Assembly: GCA_963925675.1 (NCBI GenBank)
Contig: CAWUSW010000036.1
Location: 33,526 to 97,525 of the forward strand
Source of the DNA: Eutrophocola sp963925675
Lineage (GTDB): Bacteria > Pseudomonadota > Gammaproteobacteria > Pseudomonadales > Pseudohongiellaceae
Direction of reading: 5' to 3'
DNA length: 64,000 bases
Positions 17,732 to 25,588 of this stretch are shown piece after piece (within the stretch, counting starts at the first letter, position 1; the number at the start of each line of letters is the position of its first letter). The position numbers and the translations under genes were made by a program. The notes below the pieces were generated by a model, which saw only the letters and a program-made list of their open reading frames with translations, had not been told where the DNA came from and made no database searches.

Positions 17732-17845
17732 GGTATCTCTTGTCGGTCCCCTCGCAATGATAGGTTGTGAACCCCGTCAGGCCCGGAAGGGAGCAGCGGC
17801 AGCATCCAGTTCATGTGCCGGGGTGTGGCTGGCAGGAGGTACCTC
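17732..17845 (+). ncRNA. ffs: Signal recognition particle RNA (4.5S type)
   Basis: The conserved domain IV core is present at about 17777-17802, including G-T-C-A-G-G, C-C-G-G-A-A-G-G and A-G-C-A-G. The ends pair into the long hairpin: GGTATCTCTTGTC at 17732 onwards with GGCAGGAGGTACC ending near 17843. The gene lies directly upstream of dnaX, as in many gammaproteobacteria. The RNA binds Ffh and directs signal-bearing nascent chains to FtsY. The exact ends are estimated from the terminal helix. Confidence 0.9.
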
Positions 17846-17938
17846 CATAAAATCACCGTTGGACAGTAGTGCTCTTATTTTCACTGAAGAGACAGTCAGA
17901 ATAGACTGACCAGCGCTCAGGTAAACAAATCGCAACAT

Positions 17939-19693
17939 ATGACGTATCAGGTACTGGCAAGAAAGTGGCGTCCTAAAAATTTCAAGGAGATGGCTGGCCA
18001 GGGACATGTCCTGAAAACCCTCATTAATTCCCTTGAAAATGACCGCCTGCATCATGCCTACTTATTCACCGGTACTCGTGGCGTTGGCAAAACGACTATC
18101 GCCCGTATTCTTGCCCGTTGTCTGAATTGTGAAGAGGGCGTCACCTCGGAACCCTGCGGTAAATGTAGTGCCTGTACTGAAATAGATGAAGGCCGCTTCA
18201 TTGACCTGATAGAGGTGGATGCCGCCTCCAGAACCAAAGTGGAAGACACCCGCGAACTGTTGGATAACGTCCAGTATTCGCCTAGCAGGGGCCGTTTTAA
18301 GGTTTATCTGATAGACGAAGTGCATATGTTGTCAGGTCACAGTTTCAATGCGCTGCTAAAAACCCTGGAAGAGCCGCCCCCTCATGTAAAATTTTTACTG
18401 GCAACCACTGATCCGCAAAAATTGCCGGTTACTGTGTTATCACGTTGCCTGCAGTTTAACTTGAAGAATATCAGTCCGGAGCGCCTTGTTGAGCATATCA
18501 AGCATATTCTCGAAGAAGAGAAAGTTCCCTATGAAGAACCGGCCTTGTGGCAATTAGGCAGGGCGGCTCAGGGCAGCGTCCGTGATTGCCTGACCCTGCT
18601 GGATCAGGCAATAGGTTACTGCGAAGGTAATATTACAGATACTTCGGTCAGAGCCTTTCTAGGGACTATTGATCAGGGCGTAATTCATGAGCTGGTGGAT
18701 GCGCTCGTTGCACAGAATGCCGCCTCAGTACTCAAGATTATAGAGACAGCAGCAGATCATGCACCGGATTTTTCCACAGTACTGGCAGATTTATTGTCTT
18801 ATTTACACAGGGTAGCGATTGCCCAGGTTGTCCCCGAAGGCATAGATAATTCCCAGGGAGACAGGCAACGCGTTGTTGATCATGCCCTTGAGATATCTGC
18901 AGAAACCTTACAGCTTTATTACCAGATAGCCTTAAAAAGCAGGGAAGACATGCCTTTTGCTATTGATGCAAGGTCTGGACTTGAAATGGCATTGCTCAGA
19001 ATGCTGGCGTTTATTCCTGCGGGAGTCCCGTTTGTTCCCGAACAGTCGCTGCTAGCGACAGGACAAGAAAGCCATGGTCAAAGCCTAAAAAAAAAGTCAC
19101 CAGTAAATGAAGCCGTTGTTGGTCTCAGCAAGCATGTAAGAACCCGCGTTGAGATTCCGCAAGAGCCCGATGAACTATCGGCACCTGAACCCAAAGCTGA
19201 AAAAAGTACGGATTCCAGCAAATCGGCAAAGCAATCAAGCCGGGCAGAACCACTTGTACTTGAGGAATTAAGTAAAGAACGAATTACTCTGGAGACGCTT
19301 GCGCCGGATCTATGGATTCATCTTTTTTATCAGTTAGGACTGGATGGAATTACTCGCAGTATCGCAGCCAATTGCCTGCTGGAAAAAGTTGAGGGTAAGC
19401 ACATTTGGCTAACGCTGGAAGAAAGCCAGACATCGGTGTTTAATGAAGAACAGCAGCGGCGTATCAAAACGGCTTTTGATGACTATTTCCAGAAAGATAT
19501 TCTGCTGGAAGTGCTTACCGGAACTATTTCGGCAGAAACGCCAGCAGCTTGGCGAGAGCGCCAGGATAGGGAGCGCTTGCAGTTGGCAATTACTACTTTC
19601 GAAAGTGATGAGACCGTAAAAGAAATTATTGACAGGTTTTCAGCTACAATTCAGACCGGTTCCATTGAAGCGACATCTCCCAAAGACTATTAA
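17939..19693 (+). CDS. dnaX: DNA polymerase III subunits tau/gamma
   Basis: The 584-residue tau form is the clamp-loader ATPase of the replisome. Domain I shows Y-Q-V-L-A-R-K-W-R-P, the Walker A G-T-R-G-V-G-K-T-T, a four-Cys zinc module (C-L-N-C, then C-G-K-C-S-A-C) and L-I-D-E-V-H-M-L. Domains II-III run to about residue 370. A charged linker and the polymerase-binding C-terminal domain follow. At 19087-19095 nine A bases read as codons A-AAA-AAA-AAG; a -1 shift meets TGA at 19108, giving a product of about 390 residues. That would match the gamma form. The usual order ffs-dnaX-ybaB-recR is kept. No strong ribosome site precedes ATG 17939. Confidence 0.95.
   Translation: MTYQVLARKWRPKNFKEMAGQGHVLKTLINSLENDRLHHAYLFTGTRGVGKTTIARILARCLNCEEGVTSEPCGKCSACTEIDEGRFIDLIEVDAASRTKVEDTRELLDNVQYSPSRGRFKVYLIDEVHMLSGHSFNALLKTLEEPPPHVKFLLATTDPQKLPVTVLSRCLQFNLKNISPERLVEHIKHILEEEKVPYEEPALWQLGRAAQGSVRDCLTLLDQAIGYCEGNITDTSVRAFLGTIDQGVIHELVDALVAQNAASVLKIIETAADHAPDFSTVLADLLSYLHRVAIAQVVPEGIDNSQGDRQRVVDHALEISAETLQLYYQIALKSREDMPFAIDARSGLEMALLRMLAFIPAGVPFVPEQSLLATGQESHGQSLKKKSPVNEAVVGLSKHVRTRVEIPQEPDELSAPEPKAEKSTDSSKSAKQSSRAEPLVLEELSKERITLETLAPDLWIHLFYQLGLDGITRSIAANCLLEKVEGKHIWLTLEESQTSVFNEEQQRRIKTAFDDYFQKDILLEVLTGTISAETPAAWRERQDRERLQLAITTFESDETVKEIIDRFSATIQTGSIEATSPKDY
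19087..19110 (+). promoter_or_regulatory. Programmed -1 slippage site in dnaX
   Basis: A run of nine A (19087-19095) followed by G contains the A-AAA-AAG heptamer used in Escherichia coli dnaX, in the right frame. After a -1 shift at Lys386, four codons are read (GTC ACC AGT AAA) before TGA at 19108-19110. The site falls just after domain III, where the gamma subunit should end. A run of nine A can also cause RNA polymerase slippage, as known in Thermus dnaX. I see no clear downstream stem. Confidence 0.7.
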
Positions 19694-19751
19694 GAATTAA
19701 TTAAAACACCGGGGCATAAACACTGACTCCGGAAAATGAAAGAGGCAAAAA

Positions 19752-20072
19752 ATGACAGACCTGAATAATTTGCTGAAGCAGGCAAAGGAAATGCAGGAGC
19801 AGTTTGAGAAATCCCAGAAGCAACTTGCTGAGCAGGAAGTAACTGGTGAGTCCGGGGCTGGCATGGTTAAAGTCACCATGAACGGTAAGCATAATGTTAA
19901 AAATATTGCTCTGGATAGCAGTCTGATGACTGAGGATCAGACTTTGGTTGAAGATCTCATCGCCGCTGCAGTTAATGACGCCGTGCGTAAAGTTGCTGAA
20001 AATAATAAAAACCAGTTATCTGGCATGGCTTCAGGGCTCAATCTTCCTGAAGGGTTCAAATTCCCGTTTTAG
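19752..20072 (+). CDS. ybaB: YbaB/EbfC nucleoid-associated protein
   Basis: The 106-residue product is a small dimeric DNA-binding protein that helps shape the nucleoid. It begins M-T-D-L-N-N-L-L-K-Q-A-K-E-M-Q-E-Q with a helical N-terminal region, then the strand region G-M-V-K-V-T-M-N-G-K-H-N-V-K, and D-L-I-A-A-A-V-N-D-A in the second helix. The C terminus has the Met and Gly rich end with G-L-N-L-P-E-G-F-K-F-P-F. Length is normal. It lies between dnaX and recR, as in most gammaproteobacteria, with a G-A-G-G ribosome site before the ATG, and is probably co-transcribed with both. Confidence 0.95.
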   Translation: MTDLNNLLKQAKEMQEQFEKSQKQLAEQEVTGESGAGMVKVTMNGKHNVKNIALDSSLMTEDQTLVEDLIAAAVNDAVRKVAENNKNQLSGMASGLNLPEGFKFPF

Positions 20073-20145
20073 GGATGGTGCAATAAAAGCGCCGATGCAC
20101 AGTAATCTATTTATTAATTATCCATGAATACTCTATGAATTTTTT

Positions 20146-20766
20146 ATGAACTATAGTCCGCTTATAGATCAGTTGATCGACGCCTTCAGGCGCTTGCCAG
20201 GGGTAGGGCCAAAATCCGCCCAACGTATGGTTTTACATTTTCTTGAAAAGGATCGAAGCGGGGGTAAGATGCTTGCCGAGGCGCTTGAAGCAGCCATGGA
20301 AGGAGTGGGGCATTGTGAAAAATGCCGCACCTTGTCTGAAGAGACTCTTTGCCGAATATGTCAAAACCCTGGACGAGACCAGCTGACGATATGTGTTGTT
20401 GAAACCCCTGCCGATGTGTTTGCCGTCGAGCAGACCGCATCCTATAAGGGTTTGTATTTTGTACTTATGGGACACCTGTCTCCCATTGACGGAGTCGGGC
20501 CTGACGAAATTGGTGTGACTCAGCTGCGTGACCTGGTAATTAATAGTGAGATTACAGAGATAATTCTTGCCACCAACCCTACTGTTGAAGGTGAGGCCAC
20601 GGCCTATTATATTGCGGAGCAATTTAAAGCGCCGTCTTTACAGGAAAGAAATATAAAAATATCCAGAATTGCTCATGGCGTGCCTGTAGGCGGCGAGCTG
20701 GAATACATTGATGGCGGGACCTTGATTCATTCCTTTGCCGGGCGTCAGCCGATCAATAAAGTCTAG
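20146..20766 (+). CDS. recR: Recombination mediator protein RecR
   Basis: The 206-residue product acts with RecF and RecO to load RecA at single-strand gaps. It starts with a helix-hairpin-helix region (R-R-L-P-G-V-G-P-K-S-A-Q-R). The zinc finger C-E-K-C then C-R-I-C follows at about residues 57-72. The Toprim domain has C-V-V-E-T-P-A-D-V-F-A-V-E and ends with G-V-P-V-G-G-E-L-E-Y, and D-G-G-T-L-I-H-S-F lies near the C terminus. Length is slightly above 200, normal for the family. It follows ybaB by 73 bases. Another group, rnd and ycgL-ycgN, continues downstream. Confidence 0.95.
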   Translation: MNYSPLIDQLIDAFRRLPGVGPKSAQRMVLHFLEKDRSGGKMLAEALEAAMEGVGHCEKCRTLSEETLCRICQNPGRDQLTICVVETPADVFAVEQTASYKGLYFVLMGHLSPIDGVGPDEIGVTQLRDLVINSEITEIILATNPTVEGEATAYYIAEQFKAPSLQERNIKISRIAHGVPVGGELEYIDGGTLIHSFAGRQPINKV

Positions 20767-20825
20767 ATATTGCACAGCATTATCGAACATAAATTTTCTG
20801 TAATTATAAATGTGAATAAAAGCTC

Positions 20826-21992
20826 ATGGCGTCAGACCACGTAATAAATGATAACTATATTCTGGTAGAAGACGACCAGACATTGAATGATCTGTGCCAG
20901 CTCTGGCAGGACAGCCACTACCTTGCTATGGATACCGAATTTATTCGCACATCTACATTTTACCCCCATGTCGGACTGATACAGATTAATGCGGGTGCGG
21001 GTAATTATTTGATTGACCCTCTCCAAATAAATGACTGGGAGGCCTTCAAGGCCTTGATGACGATGCAATCCATTACCAAGATTTTTCATTCCTGCTCTGA
21101 AGATCTGCAAGTATTCATGGTTAAGCTACAGCTAATACCATCCCCTGTTTTTGATACCCAGATTGGTGCTGCATTTCTTAATGAAGGCTTTGGTAATAGT
21201 TATCATACCCTTGTCGTGGAATGCTTCGATATCGATCTTCCCAAAGGTGAAACCCGTTCAGACTGGTTGCAACGTCCGCTTCAGGATAAGCAACTTCATT
21301 ATGCTGCGCAGGATGTGGCCTATTTACCAACTATCTACATGAAACAACTCAAGTCGCTGGAAGAAAAGGGGAGATTGCCCTGGTTTCTGCAAGAATGTGA
21401 ATCATTGCTCAATACCTATCGGAAAGAGATGGACGCTGATTTCTACGATTATTATCTGAATATCCGCGGGGCCTGGCAGCTCAATAGTCCTCAACTGCAC
21501 ATTCTCAGGCAACTTGCGCAATGGCGTGAGTTGCACGCCAGGAAACGAGATAAACCACGTAACTGGATCATCAAGGACAAGAGCCTGATTGAAATAGCAA
21601 GACTAATGCCTGACAGTATTGAGCAGTTAGGCATGATAGATGACCTGGGTCATAACTTCCTGCGCCATGAGGGTCAGGAAATATTGGACCTGGTAGTTAA
21701 TGCACTTGCAGAGCCTGATGAAGGTCAGCCTGTTACTTTGCCACAACCTCTGTATGCTAAAGCCAAAAGCCGGCTTAAAAAAGCACAGCAATATGCCGAG
21801 AAGAAATCCATTGAACTGGATTTGCCGGTAGAAATTCTTATCAGGAAGCGCTGGTTGATTACAATTTTACAAGATTTGCATCTCCTGGAAAAAAGCCCAA
21901 CAGCCTCACCTGAGGATCTGTTGCTGCCAGAAGAGTTGGCAGGGTGGCGCAAAGATCTGCTGTTTCCTGGCTTAATTGAATCCATGAGGTAA
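20826..21992 (+). CDS. rnd: Ribonuclease D
   Basis: The 388-residue product is a 3'-5' exoribonuclease that trims tRNA and small RNA precursors. It has the DEDDy motifs: M-D-T-E-F-I-R (motif I), H-S-C-S-E-D-L-Q-V-F (motif II) and Y-A-A-Q-D-V-A-Y-L (motif III with the Tyr shifted by the usual spacing). An HRDC domain follows (about residues 210-290, seen at L-A-Q-W-R-E-L-H-A-R-K-R-D-K-P-R). A second helical HRDC-like region ends the protein. ATG 20826 starts it. It precedes ycgL with only four bases between, a pairing common in gammaproteobacteria. Confidence 0.93.
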   Translation: MASDHVINDNYILVEDDQTLNDLCQLWQDSHYLAMDTEFIRTSTFYPHVGLIQINAGAGNYLIDPLQINDWEAFKALMTMQSITKIFHSCSEDLQVFMVKLQLIPSPVFDTQIGAAFLNEGFGNSYHTLVVECFDIDLPKGETRSDWLQRPLQDKQLHYAAQDVAYLPTIYMKQLKSLEEKGRLPWFLQECESLLNTYRKEMDADFYDYYLNIRGAWQLNSPQLHILRQLAQWRELHARKRDKPRNWIIKDKSLIEIARLMPDSIEQLGMIDDLGHNFLRHEGQEILDLVVNALAEPDEGQPVTLPQPLYAKAKSRLKKAQQYAEKKSIELDLPVEILIRKRWLITILQDLHLLEKSPTASPEDLLLPEELAGWRKDLLFPGLIESMR

Positions 21993-21996
21993 ATTT

Positions 21997-22275
21997 GTGA
22001 CAGAATCTGACGCCATCTTATGCACTATTTTTAAAGGCAGTCGTGAGAGCGAGATGTATTTATATGTGCCGCAAAAAGCCGGAAAGGAAAATATTCCCGA
22101 GAGCTTGCGTGAGCGCATGGGAGATATCCGTGAAGTTATGACGCTCAAGCTTACCCCGGACAAAAAACTGGCCAGGGCAAATTCGGTGAAAGTACTTAAT
22201 GATATTAAAGAGAAAGGCTACTATTTGCAGTTACCGCCTGACATTACCGGGCAGGTAACATTTGATGGGGATTAA
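21997..22275 (+). CDS. YcgL-family protein
   Basis: The 92-residue product matches the small YcgL family of gammaproteobacteria: C-T-I-F-K-G-S-R-E-S-E-M-Y-L-Y-V, then the L-K-L-T-P-D-K-K-L-A-R-A segment and K-G-Y-Y-L-Q-L-P-P. The biochemical role is not established, though the family is conserved next to rnd. The start is GTG 21997, four bases after the rnd stop, so translation is probably coupled. The next gene, ycgN, lies in the same reading frame after this stop, which matters for finding its start. Confidence 0.9.
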   Translation: MTESDAILCTIFKGSRESEMYLYVPQKAGKENIPESLRERMGDIREVMTLKLTPDKKLARANSVKVLNDIKEKGYYLQLPPDITGQVTFDGD

Positions 22276-22320
22276 GCCCGGACTTGCCAATGCAGGCTGG
22301 ATTTAACACAGGAGCCGATT

Positions 22321-22773
22321 ATTTCTACTCAAAAAAATTTACCCTTTTGGGAAAGCAAAACACTCAGCGAGATGACACCGAAAGAATGGGAGTCGCTTTG
22401 TGATGGCTGTGCCAAATGTTGTCTGCATAAACTGGAGGATGAAGATAGCGGTGAGGTTTTTTATACACGCGTAGTTTGTAGTTATCTGGATGAAGAACAA
22501 TGTCGCTGCAGCGTTTATGGTGAGCGCCAAAAACTAGTCCCTGACTGTGTGATTCTGACACCGAAAAACCTGAATGATTTAAGCTGGATGCCGGGAACCT
22601 GTGCTTACCGTCTTCTTCATGAGGGCAAGTCTCTGCCTATCTGGCATCCTTTGATTACAGGTAGCAGGGATGCCATGATAAGTACAGACAACACTGTTAC
22701 CGGTAAAGTTATTTCAGAAGATTTTGTTCATGAAGATGGTTTTGAAGAACATATCGTTAAGTGGGCGGATTGA
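22321..22773 (+). CDS. YcgN/UPF0260 cysteine-cluster protein, ATT start inferred
   Basis: This cytoplasmic protein has the family Cys cluster C-D-G-C-A-K-C-C-L-H-K and later C-S-Y, C-R-C-S and C-A-Y-R-L-L, which probably bind an Fe-S cluster or zinc. Related proteins begin with P-F-W-x-x-K-T-L-x-E-M before E-W-E-S-L-C-D-G-C. Here that segment is encoded upstream of the first ATG (22372), with no ATG, GTG or TTG in frame between the ycgL stop (22275) and 22372. AGGAG at 22310-22314 lies six bases before ATT 22321 (three before ATT 22318). An ATT start is therefore inferred, giving about 150 residues. If the ATG were used, the conserved N-terminal segment would be lost. Confidence 0.8.
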   Translation: MSTQKNLPFWESKTLSEMTPKEWESLCDGCAKCCLHKLEDEDSGEVFYTRVVCSYLDEEQCRCSVYGERQKLVPDCVILTPKNLNDLSWMPGTCAYRLLHEGKSLPIWHPLITGSRDAMISTDNTVTGKVISEDFVHEDGFEEHIVKWAD

Positions 22774-22781
22774 TTTAGAAA

Positions 22782-23177
22782 ATGGAAACACAGGACTACA
22801 TAACGGCCTGGCTGGTTTATCTGTTAGCCGGGATTGCATTCAGTTTTATGAGCTGGAAAGTAATGAAAAAATTCCTGTGGCGCGAACTCGCCTATCTGCT
22901 GCAAAGCATGTTGCTCGCTATTATCTTTACGCCCTGGTACGTGCTGCCCGAAGATGAAATTCTGGCGCCGGCGCTGATTGTGTTCATGCTTGACTTGATT
23001 ACCGTGGATGTCAGCACAGGTATTCGCGCACTAATCCCTCTGGTGATGGCTATCCTGTTTGGAATCATTGTGACGATTATTCTCAGTGTGATTTATCGGA
23101 TTCGGCGTAAAAAAAATTCCTCAGAAGTAGTCGCCGAAGTCTGGCAAGTAAAGAAAAAAAAGAGTGAAGTAAGCTAG
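22782..23177 (+). CDS. Small inner-membrane protein of unknown function
   Basis: The 131-residue product has three hydrophobic segments, about residues 8-28, 40-60 and 80-105, and a basic tail with R-I-R-R-K-K and K-K-K-K-S, so the C terminus should be cytoplasmic. A T-P-W-Y-V-L-P-E-D segment sits between helices. I do not recognise the family by name. It follows ycgN by eight bases and ends the operon-like run from dnaX. The next gene is convergent with it. Confidence 0.7.
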   Translation: METQDYITAWLVYLLAGIAFSFMSWKVMKKFLWRELAYLLQSMLLAIIFTPWYVLPEDEILAPALIVFMLDLITVDVSTGIRALIPLVMAILFGIIVTIILSVIYRIRRKKNSSEVVAEVWQVKKKKSEVS

Positions 23178-23193
23178 AAGTAAGTGCTGAAAT

Positions 23194-24222
23194 TTAACTG
23201 TTCAGATCGTATTTTCGTAAATAGCCGCGTAATTGATCGTAACTCAGATCCAGCAGTTTTGCCGTTTTTCGCTGGTTATGCCGACACTGTTTCAATGCCT
23301 GTCGCAAAAGTCTTTTCTCAAACTCCTGAACCTGATGTTTGAAACCTATAGAGCCGAATTCAAAATCTGCTTCTGTGACAAATTCATTCGCCACTTCAGC
23401 TTTTTCTGATTTGTTTGCGGGGCCTGTTGACGTTGGCCGGTAAGGTGAAGCGAATGGGTCAAATACTATATCCCTGATGGTCTTGTCAGGATCTTCGGAT
23501 TGGTAAACGCAACGCTCAATCACATTTTTCAATTCCCTGATGTTTCCTGGCCAGGGGTAGTCGCATAATGCTTTAGCTGCGCTTTTACTAAAACCTGGAA
23601 AATATTCCCTTTCCAGCTCCTTTATCATGTTAATGGCAAAATGTTGGGCCAGGACAGGTATGTCTTCAAGTCGTTCCCGTAATGGAGGCAGGGTAATAAC
23701 ATCAAAGGCCAGCCGGTCGAGCAGGTCGTCACGAAATTTTCCATCCCGTGCCAGTTGTGGCAAATCCACATTGGTGGCAGCAACGATTCTGACATCGACG
23801 TTGATGGGTTTGGTGCCGCCCAAACGTTCGATTTCCCCGTATTCCGTAACCCGGAGAATTCTTTCCTGAACCGCCATGGACGTGGTGGCTAATTCATCCA
23901 GAAACAAAGTGCCTCCATGCGCTCTTTCAAAAAAGCCTTTCTGCTGTTTGTTTGCCCCGGTGAAGGCACCAGCCTCATGTCCGAATAATTGGGACTCCAG
24001 CAAGGCCTCGTTAAAAGCCGCGCAATTAATCTTGATGAAAGGCTGTTCCCAGCGCTTCGAGAGAAAGTGCAGTCTGGAGGCAACCAGTTCCTTGCCGGTA
24101 CCTCGTTCCCCGATTATCAAGATAGGTTTATTGAGGGGAGCGAGACGGGAAAGCTGTTCCTGCATGACAAGAAAATTGCCGGACTCCCCGATCATGCGGT
24201 CGTTGCCTGTGATATCTTCCAT
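23194..24222 (-). CDS. pspF: PspF, sigma-54 activator of the phage shock operon
   Basis: The 342-residue product is a bacterial enhancer-binding protein without a receiver domain, as PspF is. It has the AAA+ core: Walker A G-E-R-G-T-G-K-E, the sigma-54 contact loop G-A-F-T-G-A, Walker B G-G-T-L-F-L-D-E, and sensor and arginine-finger regions. A Fis-type helix-turn-helix lies at the C terminus (Q-R-K-T-A-K-L-L-D-L-S-Y-D-Q-L). The start is set at Met 24222, because it aligns with known PspF; a frame opening at 24294 adds 24 unlikely residues. The gene diverges from the psp operon, the standard arrangement. PspA normally binds and inhibits it. The 23178-23193 gap separates it from the previous gene. 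Confidence 0.93.
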   Translation of the reverse strand: MEDITGNDRMIGESGNFLVMQEQLSRLAPLNKPILIIGERGTGKELVASRLHFLSKRWEQPFIKINCAAFNEALLESQLFGHEAGAFTGANKQQKGFFERAHGGTLFLDELATTSMAVQERILRVTEYGEIERLGGTKPINVDVRIVAATNVDLPQLARDGKFRDDLLDRLAFDVITLPPLRERLEDIPVLAQHFAINMIKELEREYFPGFSKSAAKALCDYPWPGNIRELKNVIERCVYQSEDPDKTIRDIVFDPFASPYRPTSTGPANKSEKAEVANEFVTEADFEFGSIGFKHQVQEFEKRLLRQALKQCRHNQRKTAKLLDLSYDQLRGYLRKYDLNS

Positions 24223-24363
24223 AGAGTTCAGTAATACAGGAGCATTAGATGCGGTGAAAAATACCACAAATTGGTAATTATCCCAATAAAGCATTAATAA
24301 CTATGTGCTTGAATCTTAAATAAAACCAATAATATCAGTATGTTAGTGTTTTTTAAGAAATGT

Positions 24364-24379
24364 TGGCATGACCTCTGCA
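24364..24379 (+). promoter_or_regulatory. Sigma-54 promoter of the psp operon
   Basis: TGGCATG (24364-24370), four bases, then CTGC (24375-24378) fits the -24/-12 consensus TGGCAYG-N4-TTGC with the invariant GG and GC 12 bases apart. It lies between pspF and the first psp gene on the plus strand. AT-rich DNA upstream (24300-24360) is the likely PspF enhancer and IHF region. Confidence 0.85.
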
Positions 24380-24427
24380 ATACCTCTGGTAAGTAGGAAT
24401 AAGGCAGTTTTTTTAAACGAGGTAGTT

Positions 24428-24655
24428 ATGAAATACAAAGGACTCTTTATCGTCATGAGCTCGGCGTTCGCACTCACTAGCTGTATCTATGTGAGCGAAT
24501 CCGAGAATGACAGACACAATGACAGGACTCAGCCTAATGCAGAACCGGCAATTGGTCTGGAGTTGCTGGATGTGGACCGCGCTCGCTCATCCGGTGTTAT
24601 TTTTGGCACTGAATACGAGTTGGCAAAACAAGCAATTCTGGATGACATTAACTAA
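24428..24655 (+). CDS. Small lipoprotein at the head of the psp operon
   Basis: The 75-residue product begins at ATG 24428 (GAGG box five bases upstream). It has a short signal peptide with the lipobox L-T-S-C, so the mature lipoprotein starts at Cys19. The residue after Cys is Ile, which does not favour inner-membrane retention, so the outer membrane is more likely. The mature part is about 55 residues, mostly polar, with G-L-E-L-L-D-V-D-R-A-R and G-V-I-F-G-T-E-Y. I know no standard Psp member like it. It is the first gene after the sigma-54 promoter and lies 11 bases before pspA, so it should be induced with the stress operon. Confidence 0.75.
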   Translation: MKYKGLFIVMSSAFALTSCIYVSESENDRHNDRTQPNAEPAIGLELLDVDRARSSGVIFGTEYELAKQAILDDIN

Positions 24656-24666
24656 GAGGTATAGTC

Positions 24667-25329
24667 ATGGGTATATTTTCTAGACTGTCAGATATCATCA
24701 ATTCCAATATCAACTCTCTCCTGGACAAGGCTGAGGATCCTGAAAAAATGATTCGCATGGTCATTCAGGAAATGGAAGAAACGTTGGTAGAAGTTCGAAG
24801 TACTTCAGCCCGCATTATCGCTGACAAGAAGGAACTGCTGCGCCGTAACAGCAAATTGGAGAAGCAGATTGATGACTGGCAGCAAAAAGCTGAACTGGCT
24901 TTAAGTAAAAGCAGGGATGACCTGGCAAAAGCAGCATTACTTGAGAAGTCTGCAGTCAGTGATGTAATCGTTCTTGTGCAGGAAGATATGAAGAAGCTGG
25001 ATGATTCATTAAACAAACTCAGCTCTGAAATTGAACAACTGCAAACTAAACTTAATGATGTGCGGACAAGACAAAAAGCACTCTTGATGCGTCATACGGC
25101 AACCAGGTCACGGCACGCAGTGAGCAACAAATTGCATAACTCTTCTATTGATGAGGCAATCAATAAATTTGATCACTATGAGAAAAAGATAGAAGTCATG
25201 GAAGGTGAAATTGAAGCTAATGAGATTGGCAACCGCGGTATTTCAGCAGAATTCGATGCCCTGGAAAAAGAAGGTAAGATCGACCAGGAACTTGAAGACC
25301 TGAAATCGAAACTCAAAGACAGGAAATAA
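24667..25329 (+). CDS. pspA: Phage shock protein A
   Basis: The 220-residue product is the membrane-stress effector PspA, an ESCRT-III-like protein that coats damaged inner membrane and, when idle, inhibits PspF. It starts M-G-I-F-S-R-L-S-D-I-I-N-S-N-I-N with the amphipathic helix, followed by A-E-D-P-E-K-M-I-R-M (the conserved P-E-K-M-I-R motif) and a long coiled coil of Lys, Glu, Leu and Gln residues to about residue 190. Length and pattern are normal. It follows the small lipoprotein gene and precedes pspB by 12 bases. Confidence 0.95.
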   Translation: MGIFSRLSDIINSNINSLLDKAEDPEKMIRMVIQEMEETLVEVRSTSARIIADKKELLRRNSKLEKQIDDWQQKAELALSKSRDDLAKAALLEKSAVSDVIVLVQEDMKKLDDSLNKLSSEIEQLQTKLNDVRTRQKALLMRHTATRSRHAVSNKLHNSSIDEAINKFDHYEKKIEVMEGEIEANEIGNRGISAEFDALEKEGKIDQELEDLKSKLKDRK

Positions 25330-25341
25330 GGGTTAAAAATC

Positions 25342-25587
25342 ATGAGTGGCTTCTTTGATTCAATGATTGGTTTTATGGCAGTAACAATGCCGATCTGGAT
25401 TGTATGGATAATTTTCCATTACAAGTATGCAAATAAACGTAGCAGCGGCAGTATTAGTGCGGAAGAAGCCCTGCAGCTGGACGAATTGATGGATGTTGCC
25501 GACAGTATGGCTGAGCGTATTAAAACTCTTGAATCCATTCTGGATGATGAAACTCCTGAATGGCGTGACAAGGTAAGGGAGCAGTAA
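25342..25587 (+). CDS. pspB: Phage shock protein B
   Basis: The 81-residue product has one N-terminal transmembrane helix (about residues 8-28, I-G-F-M-A-V-T-M-P-I-W-I-V-W-I-I) followed by a basic stretch and the family's coiled-coil segment with A-D-S-M-A-E-R-I-K-T-L-E-S-I-L-D-D-E. The W-R at the end of that segment is conserved in PspB. With PspC it senses envelope stress and relieves PspA inhibition of PspF. Length is typical. The gene lies between pspA and pspC with one base before the pspC start codon. Confidence 0.93.
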   Translation: MSGFFDSMIGFMAVTMPIWIVWIIFHYKYANKRSSGSISAEEALQLDELMDVADSMAERIKTLESILDDETPEWRDKVREQ

Positions 25588-25588
25588 G

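Noticed and set aside
22372..22773. ATG 22372 as the ycgN start
   Set aside because: It has no ribosome site and removes the conserved N-terminal segment of the family.
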